DNA of 64,000 nt from CAVUCE01 sp963739985 (GCA_963739985.1 CAVUCE010000001.1:248001-312000), one strand, 5' to 3'; counted from the stretch's first letter, positions 1 through 8,632 are shown. Translations and numbers: made by a program. Notes: a model not told the origin generated them from the letters alone.

Positions 1-476
1 AGATGCCCGGGTTCAAATACAGAAGAGGGAACAGTATGACAATTGTTACATTCAACTTTATTCCCAATTTTATTAGTATAAAGATGATTTGAGTGAGCAC
101 CTACTCCTGCATAGGTAGTAGTTGTATCTCCATTAATAGCTCTTGGTGGAGCAATTTTCGTAGGATCAGAAAAATCCCCGTGACAAGTATTGCAAGCCAG
201 AGGTCCACCGGGAGCAGTATGACATGTATTACAACTCGAGTTTGTTAAACCGCCGCTAAAATCAGCAGCATGGCATTGCTGACATTTTTGCATATCCCAA
301 TTATTGGATTTCAAAAACTTTCCGTGAAAATTATTACTTGCCGGAACCGCAAATCCATTTTGATGAGCACCGGAAATTTGTTTCTCAGCAGGAATGTTAG
401 TCTGCAAATCACTGCAACCGACAATAAAAATACCGGCAGCCAAAACAAAATATATTTTTATCAGATAGTTTCTCAT
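1..476 (-). CDS. multiheme c-type cytochrome lipoprotein (partial)
   Basis: The 5' part of a gene that runs off the left edge; about 158 residues are visible. It starts with a lipoprotein signal: a hydrophobic run followed by a lipobox ending at Cys21. Four CxxCH haem-binding motifs follow, near residues 65, 82, 95 and 139. The product should be a membrane-anchored multiheme electron carrier, placed on the periplasmic or outer face. It is the last visible gene of a five-gene operon, 22 bp after the 14-heme cytochrome gene. The total haem number and the C terminus cannot be seen. Cytochrome identity is certain from the motifs; its redox partner is inferred from its neighbours. Confidence 0.85.
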   Translation of the reverse strand, partial: MRNYLIKIYFVLAAGIFIVGCSDLQTNIPAEKQISGAHQNGFAVPASNNFHGKFLKSNNWDMQKCQQCHAADFSGGLTNSSCNTCHTAPGGPLACNTCHGDFSDPTKIAPPRAINGDTTTTYAGVGAHSNHLYTNKIGNKVECNNCHTVPSSVFEPGH

Positions 477-498
477 TTTCAATCCATTATTTTTCAAT

Positions 499-1707
499 TT
501 ACTTTGCTCCATGGCAATAACCGCAGAAACCGACACCCGATTGCGAAGATGGAGACGCGCTAGTATGACAGTTATAGCAAATTGAACCTTCACTAGTATG
601 CCAATCGCCATGATTATCTTTCATAAAATTAACCGGATGGGTTCTAGGATTAGTACCCTTTATTCCGTCCGGATCCATGTGGCATTTTATACAAGTCGGA
701 TCTGCTCCTTGAACGTCATGACAAGATTGACAGCTTTCTATATCTCTTCTTGCAAGTGTTGCATGATCTCCGCCGCCACTACCGACACCTATAGTTAAAA
801 ATGTGTTTTTCAAATGAGATGTTGGAGTTATTCCACCTAATGAAAAATCTCCCTGGCGAGATTGGTGACAATCTGCGCAGAAAGTTTCTAAGGAGTGGCA
901 TGACTGACATTCGGATGTTTTACCTTTTGCATCTATTCCGTGAGTATATCTGTAATTCAAATCATGGACACGTGTAATTTTTTGCTTCTTCATACCATTG
1001 CCAAAATTACTAGGAGAATACGGCTGGAAGAAATCATCCGGTGTATTCTTTTCAGTAATTTGTGTTGTAGCAACATGGCAGTCTTCGCAAGAATTATTAT
1101 CATGGCACATCATACAATTTGCATTAAATGCCTTAGCAGCGAACTTGTGGGTAAGTATAAAGCTTGCACTTTTATGTGATTGAGGTTTTAAATCTACAGT
1201 GTTAGTATGGCAAGTTTCGCAAGCATTAGGTGCTTTTCCTTTAGAACTATGGCAAGAATAACATGTTGACATTGCGGGTAAAGCATTTGCCGACTGAAAT
1301 GCATAATCAACATCACCTATTCCTTTATGACAATCTACACATTTTAGTTTTTCATCATTTAGGTGAAAGCTGTGATTAAAATTTATATCTGATTTTTTCT
1401 GAATCAGCGGTTCATAATTATCATCATAATGGCAAGTTGTACAGTTTTTTTCATCTTCTACATCGTGACAAGTAGAACAATTATCCATTGTAGGCATTAA
1501 TCTATCGGATAGAGATTTGCTTTTTGGAACTGCCGAGTGACAATCTTCGCAAGCCGCAGCATCATTATGAAGAGAATGAGAAAATTTTATTATTCCCTCA
1601 TTTCCGCTCTTCGAACTGTCATTGTCACCGCCGTTTGAGAATGCAGTGAAAACAAGAATCCCTGCGATAATAGGCAATAAATAAAAGTATAAGTGTTTTA
1701 ATTTCAT
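499..1707 (-). CDS. 14-heme c-type cytochrome
   Basis: A 402-residue protein with an N-terminal hydrophobic segment (about residues 7-24) that exports it to the periplasm. Fourteen CxxCH motifs are spread from about residue 53 to the last five residues, so nearly one residue in six belongs to a haem site. Extra histidines in F-[SN]-H-S-[LF]-H patterns look like distal haem ligands of the cytochrome c3/c7 type. It follows the outer-membrane barrel gene by 6 bp, which suggests translational coupling. By analogy with porin-cytochrome complexes it could carry electrons across or along the outer membrane. The exact family is not recognised. Confidence 0.85.
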   Translation of the reverse strand: MKLKHLYFYLLPIIAGILVFTAFSNGGDNDSSKSGNEGIIKFSHSLHNDAAACEDCHSAVPKSKSLSDRLMPTMDNCSTCHDVEDEKNCTTCHYDDNYEPLIQKKSDINFNHSFHLNDEKLKCVDCHKGIGDVDYAFQSANALPAMSTCYSCHSSKGKAPNACETCHTNTVDLKPQSHKSASFILTHKFAAKAFNANCMMCHDNNSCEDCHVATTQITEKNTPDDFFQPYSPSNFGNGMKKQKITRVHDLNYRYTHGIDAKGKTSECQSCHSLETFCADCHQSRQGDFSLGGITPTSHLKNTFLTIGVGSGGGDHATLARRDIESCQSCHDVQGADPTCIKCHMDPDGIKGTNPRTHPVNFMKDNHGDWHTSEGSICYNCHTSASPSSQSGVGFCGYCHGAK

Positions 1708-1713
1708 TTTACA

Positions 1714-2985
1714 TCAGTTTAAATTTGTAAGAAACCAATAGTTCAACTTCAAAAAGAATCTAACATCATCTTTGTAAATTTTGTTATTCATATATTGACC
1801 TTGAAGATCAAAGGAAAGCTGATTTAAAGGTCTAATATTTAGTCCAACCAAAACACTTGTTAAATTATTTTTCTCAGCGTCAGGGGAAAGTTTATAGTTT
1901 GTATAAGCCCCACCTATGGAAGGAGTGAGTAAACCTTCAAAAAATGAATGTGCCGAATAAATCGAAATAGCATCCAATTCACCTTCATATCCAAGTGTTT
2001 TTCTATATGATATGTTACCGTATTTTGAAGCTAATCCGAGCGTTACTCTTTGAGAGTTATCATCTTTGTAAGTAACATTTCCGAATCTACCAGTTACAGT
2101 AAGAAGATCATTAATTATGTAATCGCCACCAAGCTCAATTTCTTGGGAATTTCCATAATCAAAGACTGAAAATATTGAGTTATAATTAATCCTTGGTTCT
2201 CTATAGTTGTAGTAAACATTCAATCGCAGATTATCAATTTTTTCATAAGAACCATTAATTTCGAATTTAGATGCTTTTTCAAAATTCAAGTCGTAATCAA
2301 ATCTAGTATCAATCGAAAGTATGTCTTTCAATCCGTATGAGACTTCGGCACTTGCAAATTGAAATTGTGTTGAGTTATTATTGATTAAAACTGTAATCGG
2401 ATTAAGATTAGCGTCTAAACGAGTTGCCCAATAATCTTGAGGTTTAAAGTTTTTGTTAACATAACTCAATGATACCTGGAAATTTTGTAAAGCAATTGTT
2501 GTGAATTTACCTCCGACAATAAAATCTTCACTCCAATTATTTGTAGTTTCAAGTTTTTGATATGCCGGAACATTACCACCGTAATAAGCAGTAAGTTTGT
2601 AGTCTTCCTTTTTTACATCCAGATTAACACCATCGAACAAACCACCGCCGATACTGTTAAATAGAGGCTGTCGTCCGATTTTAAGAGTGAAGAGATCCAT
2701 TAGATCTCTTCCCTCCAAATAAAGATTGTAAAAGCGTAATCTAGGATCATCTACGTTTTGGTTCGATAAGTCGCCTTCATAATTCAAATAAGATTTAAGA
2801 GAAAACTTATCTACATTAATATTTAGATTTAACATTTGGAATGCGCGTAGATGAGAATTTGCCACATCCGTAGTATCATATCTTTTGAAACTATACAGTG
2901 AAGAGGAGAATCTCCCACTGATAATTTGAGCGTTCGTAGATATGGTTATCAACAATAAGCTGATAATTATAATATACTTTTTCAT
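1714..2985 (-). CDS. outer-membrane beta-barrel protein of cytochrome operon
   Basis: A 423-residue protein with a cleavable signal peptide (about residues 1-19, ending in NAQ). The rest consists of alternating polar and hydrophobic strands rich in Tyr, Asn and Phe, and it ends in an aromatic-containing strand (LNYWFLTNLN), as expected for an outer-membrane barrel. There are no haem motifs. Its position between cytochrome genes is what a porin of a porin-cytochrome conduit would show (compare MtrB/PioB or the Geobacter Pcc porins), but I see no diagnostic MtrB motif. The function as a cytochrome sheath is inferred from context. A plain porin or an uncharacterised barrel is the alternative. 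Confidence 0.65.
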   Translation of the reverse strand: MKKYIIIISLLLITISTNAQIISGRFSSSLYSFKRYDTTDVANSHLRAFQMLNLNINVDKFSLKSYLNYEGDLSNQNVDDPRLRFYNLYLEGRDLMDLFTLKIGRQPLFNSIGGGLFDGVNLDVKKEDYKLTAYYGGNVPAYQKLETTNNWSEDFIVGGKFTTIALQNFQVSLSYVNKNFKPQDYWATRLDANLNPITVLINNNSTQFQFASAEVSYGLKDILSIDTRFDYDLNFEKASKFEINGSYEKIDNLRLNVYYNYREPRINYNSIFSVFDYGNSQEIELGGDYIINDLLTVTGRFGNVTYKDDNSQRVTLGLASKYGNISYRKTLGYEGELDAISIYSAHSFFEGLLTPSIGGAYTNYKLSPDAEKNNLTSVLVGLNIRPLNQLSFDLQGQYMNNKIYKDDVRFFLKLNYWFLTNLN

Positions 2986-3029
2986 TTTAATTCTTTTTCT
3001 GTATTACGCTGACTTAATTAAAGCAAAAA

Positions 3030-3584
3030 TTATTTTTGTGGAACTTTATGTTCAATCTCTTTCCACATAGCTTTGAAGTCATAATCGCCTTTATGAGTCG
3101 GACTTTCACTGTTATGACAAGTAGCGCAGAAAGTATCTAGATCCTCGTGCATAACCAAGCCGTTTTTAACAGCTTCGTCTTTATTTCTCATAATTTTAAT
3201 ACTTTTATAATCAGCACCCGGACCGTGACAAGTTTCGCATTGCACACCTTGTTCTACTTTGTAGTTCTTCTCTAACATTGAAGCGTCAACATTATGAGCA
3301 GGTGCATGGCATTTTAAACATGCTTCAGTTTCAACTGCAGGAGTATCGAAGCCTTTTTCTTTTGCAATTTTATTGGCTTCATCTGTTTTTAGTGTTTCGT
3401 AAGCTTTTGAATGTTTACTGTTTTCCCAGATTTTTAATTGTTCACCTTGTTTCTCTGTTTTATGACACATTGTACAAGTCTTAACGCCTACATACGCATG
3501 TTTAGGCATAACTTTGTCTTGTGCCAACAAAGCTGGAGCAACGAGTAAAAGAACAAGAACGAGTAAGAAATTTTTGTTGTACAT
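3030..3584 (-). CDS. tetraheme cytochrome c554-like protein
   Basis: A 184-residue exported protein with a signal peptide of about 21 residues ending in LLAQ. Four CxxCH motifs are visible (CTMCH, CLKCH, CETCH with following GPG, CATCH). The spacing and the CETCHGPG motif fit the cytochrome c554/c-prime family of small periplasmic electron carriers. It is the second gene of the operon, about 78 bp after the 9-heme gene, and has its own strong ribosome site. Its leader has the same TTAGGGGTTAA block as that gene. A role as periplasmic shuttle between quinol oxidation and the outer-membrane components is inferred. Confidence 0.85.
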   Translation of the reverse strand: MYNKNFLLVLVLLLVAPALLAQDKVMPKHAYVGVKTCTMCHKTEKQGEQLKIWENSKHSKAYETLKTDEANKIAKEKGFDTPAVETEACLKCHAPAHNVDASMLEKNYKVEQGVQCETCHGPGADYKSIKIMRNKDEAVKNGLVMHEDLDTFCATCHNSESPTHKGDYDFKAMWKEIEHKVPQK

Positions 3585-3662
3585 TTTAACCCCTAAATTT
3601 TTTCATTTAGTTATTATTAGTTAATAGGAGAGCCCTAAAGACAGAGCTCTCCAAAGAATATA

Positions 3663-5255
3663 TTACTTAAGAAGAACCATTTTCTTAACCATTTGGAAAT
3701 CTTTTGTTTCAATTCTATATAAGTAAACTCCGGAAGGGAATGAAATAGCATTCCATTGAACCTGATGAGATCCGGCACTCATATTAGAATTAACAAGTGT
3801 TTTAATTTCCTGTCCGATTGAGTTAAAGATTGTAACCTTAACATTGGTAGACAGCGGTAAGGTGAATTTAATCGTAGTAGTCGGATTAAACGGATTAGGA
3901 TAATTCTGGCTTAAATTATATGTATTAGGTAAGACCTGAACATCCTGAACCGCCGTTACATTCATAGAAGCGATAGCATCTCTTAATAATTTCTGAACTA
4001 ATCTAGTATTGTGGATTCCGTGACTTCCTTCGCCTTCAACGGCAGCTAAGTTATAATTTGCCTCTTTGAACTTAACAGTTTGAGAATCTGCACTCGAAAC
4101 ATTATTAAGGATAGATTGCAATTGAGCAATCAAAGCATTAGTCTTGGTTTGAGTACCTCTGTAATCAAATCTTGTTGCCGGGTTCGAAGTATCTACTTGA
4201 GCATAATAATCTTTATGACAGGATGCGCAAGCTTGAACTCTTGGTTCAAAAGTATGAGCTGTATTTGTGTTGCCTTGAGCGTCAGGCCCCATATATAAGT
4301 GGCAATTTATACAACGTTTTGTAGCTGCAAAAGTATGTGCTGAATTGTCGTATGTGGAGTCAGGATATTGATATCCAAAATTTTTCGATCCACTAAGTGC
4401 TTCCGACGTAGTATGGTGTGGTACTGTGTTAATGTCAACGGAATCAATTTCTGCATTATGGCATTGATCGCAAATTGTAGATTTACTAGTTAAATCAAAT
4501 CTTAATTGTCCAGGGTATTTTTTCTCATGCGGATCATGACAAGTTTGACATGTTATTGGTTGAATATCTGAACCAGTAACCAATATTGTATCTCTGTATG
4601 CAGAAGGATCTTCAGAATAAGCAATGAAATTTTGAGCCACGTGACACTTTACACAGCTTTTATTCTTAACCACAAACGCGTTACTTGTCGATTGTGCATG
4701 CAACGATGTTTTCCATTCATCATAATAAGGGTGATGTGCTCCTTGATGACATTGTGCACAAAGTTCGGCAGAATAATTTAATTTATTTACTGAACCGCTA
4801 ACCCAGGGCCAATGAAGAGTACTTAAATTACCATCTTTGTCACCCATTGGGCCGTGGCAACTTTCGCAACCAACATTTTTAACTCTATTCCATTTTGTTG
4901 TATCTGTTATTACATAATTAGGAGTTTTAGAAGTATCTTTCTTTACGTATTCATCGGCTCCGTAATTTGTGGTATTTGGATCCCATCCGGTGTTATGGCA
5001 TTGTAAACAATCATAACCGAAATGAGTATTCTTCATCGAATCTTGAGCGGTAGAGTGTGCAGTTGTTTTCCACTCATTAAATTTACCTTCAACTCCTTCA
5101 GGCTGTGCAATTCCTCCAGTCTTATGGCATGAAGCACAAGATGTTCCTTGAGCTTCTGTACCGTTGCCGGTGCCAAGATAATATAAGGTTTGGCTCATCA
5201 AAAAGGGTGAGGTCAGAAAAATGAAGAAAGCAATCGTAAGTAATTTTATTTTCAT
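3663..5255 (-). CDS. 9-heme cytochrome with T9SS C-terminal sorting domain
   Basis: First gene of the cytochrome operon, 530 residues. A signal peptide (about residues 1-21) is followed by nine CxxCH motifs and an NrfA/c554-like helical segment. The last 85 or so residues form a T9SS type A sorting domain, with the YPNPFNPTTTIKF motif, a GVYLYRI strand and a terminal Lys. The family knowledge is that such domains send proteins through the type IX system to the cell surface. This haem protein is therefore predicted to be exported or surface-anchored. The ATG at 5255 is preferred to the one at 5270 because the AGGGG ribosome site lies between them. Confidence 0.85.
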   Translation of the reverse strand: MKIKLLTIAFFIFLTSPFLMSQTLYYLGTGNGTEAQGTSCASCHKTGGIAQPEGVEGKFNEWKTTAHSTAQDSMKNTHFGYDCLQCHNTGWDPNTTNYGADEYVKKDTSKTPNYVITDTTKWNRVKNVGCESCHGPMGDKDGNLSTLHWPWVSGSVNKLNYSAELCAQCHQGAHHPYYDEWKTSLHAQSTSNAFVVKNKSCVKCHVAQNFIAYSEDPSAYRDTILVTGSDIQPITCQTCHDPHEKKYPGQLRFDLTSKSTICDQCHNAEIDSVDINTVPHHTTSEALSGSKNFGYQYPDSTYDNSAHTFAATKRCINCHLYMGPDAQGNTNTAHTFEPRVQACASCHKDYYAQVDTSNPATRFDYRGTQTKTNALIAQLQSILNNVSSADSQTVKFKEANYNLAAVEGEGSHGIHNTRLVQKLLRDAIASMNVTAVQDVQVLPNTYNLSQNYPNPFNPTTTIKFTLPLSTNVKVTIFNSIGQEIKTLVNSNMSAGSHQVQWNAISFPSGVYLYRIETKDFQMVKKMVLLK

Positions 5256-5434
5256 CTTAACCCCTAACATATAAATATATTGTTTATTTACTTCTCTAAT
5301 AAGTATTTAAAGTTTACTTGCCATTCACCAACAAAAAGCAAACCAAAGTAATTGTAGCAAAATTCATCAATTTCCAACTTTCCCTTTTCATTCATGAGAA
5401 ACCTAAAAGGCGCTTCTCAAAAAGGAGAATGACA

Positions 5435-5447
5435 TATCGATTCGATA
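5435..5447. promoter_or_regulatory. 13-bp palindrome, possible regulator site
   Basis: TATCGA-T-TCGATA is a perfect inverted repeat about 180 bp upstream of the cytochrome operon start. The position would suit a regulator of that operon. Only one copy was noticed and the binding protein is unknown, so this is a weak call. Confidence 0.25.
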
Positions 5448-5710
5448 ATTGTGCTGTTGTACTTCAAAGAATAATAGGGAAGTTAAAATCACAGTTTAGC
5501 TTAAAAACATACTTAGAATTTATATAAAATTTAAACAAATTAGTACAAAAATATTTTTTTATTTACTAAAATTTAAAGTGTTCGAGAGTTATAATTCACC
5601 TAAAATAGTTATCTATCTATATTATATATATGAATAATAATATGGTAGACTTGCATATTTACTTTTACTGAAATTTCTAATCTCTTTTTTAATTATTCCT
5701 TGATATATTC

Positions 5711-5739
5711 TTGCAAAAATATTTCGAATTATCTATATT
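5711..5739 (+). promoter_or_regulatory. candidate promoter for tRNA-Leu/tRNA-Val
   Basis: TTGCAA at 5711-5716 and TATATT at 5734-5739 are separated by 17 bp, a good match to a general -35/-10 promoter. It lies 64 bp upstream of tRNA-Leu and points towards it. In so AT-rich a stretch a chance match is possible. Confidence 0.4.
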
Positions 5740-5803
5740 TACACGCTCTAATTAAAATTGTTAAGAAAAACAGTTCTTTACTAATTTTTGTTACAAAATT
5801 CTT

Positions 5804-5889
5804 GCCGGGGTGGCGGAATTGGTAGACGCACAGGACTTAAAATCCTGTGGGTGTTTTCACCCGTGCCGGTTCGAGTCCGGCCCTCGGTA
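5804..5889 (+). tRNA. tRNA-Leu (UAA)
   Basis: An 86-nt cloverleaf with a long variable arm, as expected for class II tRNAs. The acceptor arms GCCGGGG/CCTCGGT pair with two G-U pairs. The D-arm has GGCGGAATTGGTAGACGC, the anticodon stem CAGGA/TCCTG frames a loop with TAA, and the T-arm is GCCGG-TTCGAGT-CCGGC. The discriminator is A and no CCA is encoded. Confidence 0.97.
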
Positions 5890-5998
5890 CTTTATATAAA
5901 TGTACAATGTGTAATTTACTTTGTAGAATGGATTAGAAATTATTGCATTGTCAAGCAGCAAAAAATTGTACATTTAATCATCCTACATTGTAAATTTT

Positions 5999-6072
5999 GG
6001 GCTCTTAGCTCAGTTGGTTAGAGCGTCTGCTTGACGTGCAGAAGGTCAGAGGTTCGAATCCTCTAGAGCCCA
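5999..6072 (+). tRNA. tRNA-Val (GAC)
   Basis: A 74-nt cloverleaf with acceptor GGGCTCT/AGAGCCC fully paired. The D-arm is of the AGCTCAGTTGGTTAGAGC type, the anticodon stem TCTGC/GCAGA frames a loop with GAC, and the T-arm is AGAGG-TTCGAAT-CCTCT. Discriminator A, no encoded CCA. It lies 109 bp after tRNA-Leu and is probably co-transcribed with it. Confidence 0.97.
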
Positions 6073-6076
6073 CTTT

Positions 6077-6101
6077 ATCGGAGTTATCTCCGATTTTTTT
6101 T
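6077..6101 (+). terminator. Rho-independent terminator after tRNA-Val
   Basis: ATCGGAG-TTAT-CTCCGAT forms a perfect 7-bp hairpin followed directly by eight T. It lies 4 nt after the tRNA and 19 bp before thrS, so it ends the tRNA transcript and could act as an attenuator for read-through into thrS. Confidence 0.85.
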
Positions 6102-6119
6102 ATTTGAAAGTCAACTAAC

Positions 6120-8069
6120 ATGGAAAAAATAAAAATAACATTTCCTGACGGTAACGCTAAAGATTTTGAATTTGGAGTTACTGGTTATCAAGTTGCCGAT
6201 TCAATTTCACATCGACTTGCTGAAGATGCTTTAGCTGTTGAGTTGAATGGTGTTGTTAAAGATATTAATTCGTCGTTAAAAGAAGATTCTTCGATTAATT
6301 TTTTAACTTTTAATGATGAACGGGGTAAGGAAGTTTACTGGCATTCAACATCTCACTTAATGGCTCATGCTGTTCAGAGTTTATTTCCCGAAGCAAAGTT
6401 TGGCGTTGGACCAGCTATTGAAAATGGTTTTTATTATGATATAGATATTAATTCTTCACTAAGTGAAGATGACTTAAAGAACATTGAAAATAAAATGGTG
6501 GAATTATCTAAAGAAGATAATTCATTTGTGAGAGAAGACCTTTCAAAAAAACAAGCTGTTGAGTTCTTTAAGAAAAAAGGTGACAATTACAAAATTGAAA
6601 TCCTTTCAGGCATTGATGAAAATAATGAAGACATCTCTATATATAAAGAAGGTGATTTTGTTGATCTTTGCAGAGGACCTCATCTACCTTCTACCGGAAA
6701 AATTAAATACGTAAAACTTTTGAATATTTCCGGATCGTATTGGAGAGGTGATGAAAAGAATAAACAACTTCAACGAATTTATGGTATTTCATTCCCTAAG
6801 AAGAAACTTTTGGATGAATATCTTGAAAGACTTGAAGAAGCAAAAAAGCGTGACCACCGTAAATTAGGTAAAGAACTTGAGTTATTCTTTTTCTCTCAAA
6901 GTGTTGGCAGCGGTTTACCAATATGGTTGCCAAAAGGTACTATTTTAAGAGAGACTTTAGAAAACTATTTACGTGATGAACAAAGAAAAAGAGGTTACGA
7001 GCCCGTTATTACTCCACATATAGGGAATATAAATCTTTATAAAACCAGTGGCCATTATCCCTATTATAAAGATAGCCAGTTCCCCCCGATTCTTCTTGAA
7101 GACGGCAAGGAAGAATATTTGCTTAAACCGATGAATTGTCCTCATCATTTTCAAATTTATCTTTCCAAACCTCGTAGCTATAGAGATTTACCAATTAGAT
7201 ACGCTGAATTTGGAACTGTTTATCGTTATGAACAATCCGGTGAATTAAATGGATTAACTAGAGTTCGTTCATTTGCCGTTGATGATTCACATATGTTTGT
7301 GCGGCAAGATCAGTTAAAAGATGAAGTTTGTGATGTGATTGAATTGATTCAAACAGTCTTTAGTCAAATGGGATTTAAAGATTTTGAAACACAACTTTCT
7401 TTTAAAGATGATAATATAGATAAGTATGGCGGCGATATGGATCTTTGGGATAAAGCCCAAACCCAAATTCAAGAAGCTGCAGACCAAATGGGATTAAAAT
7501 ATCATATAGAAGAAGGTGAAGCTGCATTTTACGGACCCAAAATAGACTTTATGGTGAAAGACGCTCTTGGCAGAAAGTGGCAACTTGGAACTGTACAAAT
7601 TGATTACGTTATGCCTGAAAGATTTAATCTTGAATATACCGGAAGCGACGGACAAAAACATAGACCGGTTGTAATTCATAGAGCGCCGTTTGGTTCACTA
7701 GAAAGGTTTATCGGTGTTCTTATTGAGCATTACGCCGGAGAATTTCCTTTATGGTTGGCACCTGTACAGGCAGTTGTTATTCCTGTTTCACAGAATTTTG
7801 CAGAATATGCTCAAAAAGTTACTAAGGAGCTTAAGGAAAGTGATATCAGAGTTGAGATTGATGAAAGAAACGAAAAAGTTGGTTATAAAATTCGCGATTG
7901 GGAGACGAAAAAGGTTGCATATATGTTGATTGTTGGAGAAAAAGAACAGACTTCCGGGGAAGTCTCGGTAAGGCAGCATAAAAAAGGTGACTTAGGTGCT
8001 TTGTCTTTGTCAAAATTTATTGATAATATTAAGGTCGAAATAAAAAATAAAATTTCATTAACAGATTAG
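6120..8069 (+). CDS. thrS: threonine--tRNA ligase
   Basis: Class II aminoacyl-tRNA synthetase of 649 residues, the usual full length; it charges tRNA-Thr in the cytoplasm. The TGS domain covers about residues 1-62, followed by the editing domain, where the HSTSHLMAHAV segment carries the editing histidines. The catalytic core has the zinc ligands in MNCPHH (Cys near 339), DDSHM (His near 386) and HRAPFGS (His near 520). The C-terminal anticodon-binding domain starts around residue 545. It heads the classic thrS-infC-rpmI-rplT translation operon, with infC starting 11 bp downstream. No thrS-type autoregulatory leader is evident, because the tRNA terminator sits directly upstream. Confidence 0.97.
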   Translation: MEKIKITFPDGNAKDFEFGVTGYQVADSISHRLAEDALAVELNGVVKDINSSLKEDSSINFLTFNDERGKEVYWHSTSHLMAHAVQSLFPEAKFGVGPAIENGFYYDIDINSSLSEDDLKNIENKMVELSKEDNSFVREDLSKKQAVEFFKKKGDNYKIEILSGIDENNEDISIYKEGDFVDLCRGPHLPSTGKIKYVKLLNISGSYWRGDEKNKQLQRIYGISFPKKKLLDEYLERLEEAKKRDHRKLGKELELFFFSQSVGSGLPIWLPKGTILRETLENYLRDEQRKRGYEPVITPHIGNINLYKTSGHYPYYKDSQFPPILLEDGKEEYLLKPMNCPHHFQIYLSKPRSYRDLPIRYAEFGTVYRYEQSGELNGLTRVRSFAVDDSHMFVRQDQLKDEVCDVIELIQTVFSQMGFKDFETQLSFKDDNIDKYGGDMDLWDKAQTQIQEAADQMGLKYHIEEGEAAFYGPKIDFMVKDALGRKWQLGTVQIDYVMPERFNLEYTGSDGQKHRPVVIHRAPFGSLERFIGVLIEHYAGEFPLWLAPVQAVVIPVSQNFAEYAQKVTKELKESDIRVEIDERNEKVGYKIRDWETKKVAYMLIVGEKEQTSGEVSVRQHKKGDLGALSLSKFIDNIKVEIKNKISLTD

Positions 8070-8080
8070 AGAGGTATTCA

Positions 8081-8617
8081 ATCGCTCAAAAAGATAACGT
8101 TAGGGTAAACGATGAAATCAGAGCCCAAAAAGTCAGGGTTATTGATGTTGACGGAACGCAACTTGGGATTTTTATTGTAAGAGATGCGTTAAAATTATCA
8201 GAAGAACGAGGACAAGATTTAGTTGAAATTGCTCCTCAGGCAAAACCACCAGTATGTAAAATTATTGATTTTGGTAAGTTCAAGTACGAACAGCAAAAGC
8301 GTGAAAAGATTCAGAGAAAGAATCAAACAGTTTCTTTGCTTAAAGAGATAAGATTACACCCGAATACCGACGTTCATGATTTTGAGTTTAAAGCTAAGCA
8401 CGCCGAAAATTTCCTGGAAGAAGGCAACAAAGTAAAAGTTGTTGTTATGTTTAAAGGAAGAGAAATGGCTTATACTGAGCTTGGAGAAGACCTGTTAAAG
8501 AGATTTATTGAAAAAGTTGAAGATATTGCAAAAGTAGAATCTCCCATTAAAATGGAGGGGAGAAATATGAATGTAATTTTAGTACCGACGAAAACTAAGA
8601 CAAAAAAAAATAATTAA
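8081..8617 (+). CDS. infC: translation initiation factor IF-3 (ATC start)
   Basis: A 178-residue IF-3 that binds the 30S subunit and enforces correct start-codon choice. The N domain (KDNVRVNDEIR, then VIDVDGTQLG), the lysine-rich linker and the C domain (KEIRLHPNTDVHDFE) are all present. No ATG, GTG or TTG lies ahead of the N domain. The reading frame fits an ATC start at 8081, with AGAGG placed 6 nt upstream. Near-cognate AUU or AUC starts are a known hallmark of infC, because IF-3 rejects such codons and so represses its own synthesis. The first internal ATG would remove the whole N domain. It sits between thrS and rpmI as expected. Confidence 0.92.
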   Translation: MAQKDNVRVNDEIRAQKVRVIDVDGTQLGIFIVRDALKLSEERGQDLVEIAPQAKPPVCKIIDFGKFKYEQQKREKIQRKNQTVSLLKEIRLHPNTDVHDFEFKAKHAENFLEEGNKVKVVVMFKGREMAYTELGEDLLKRFIEKVEDIAKVESPIKMEGRNMNVILVPTKTKTKKNN

Positions 8618-8632
8618 CCGGAAAGATTAGTT

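Larger units (their letters stand above)
5256..5803. other. intergenic region upstream of cytochrome operon and tRNAs
   Basis: About 550 bp without a convincing gene; a 69-codon frame at 5318-5527 has no ribosome site or recognisable product. It holds the leader of the minus-strand cytochrome operon, a 13-bp palindrome at 5435-5447, a small TTCTC/GAGAA hairpin near 5415-5430, and a candidate promoter for the tRNAs. The part from about 5510 to 5800 is very AT-rich. Confidence 0.6.

Noticed and set aside
5318..5527. 69-codon frame upstream of the cytochrome operon
   Set aside because: It has no ribosome site and an erratic composition, and it overlaps the likely leader and promoter of the operon.
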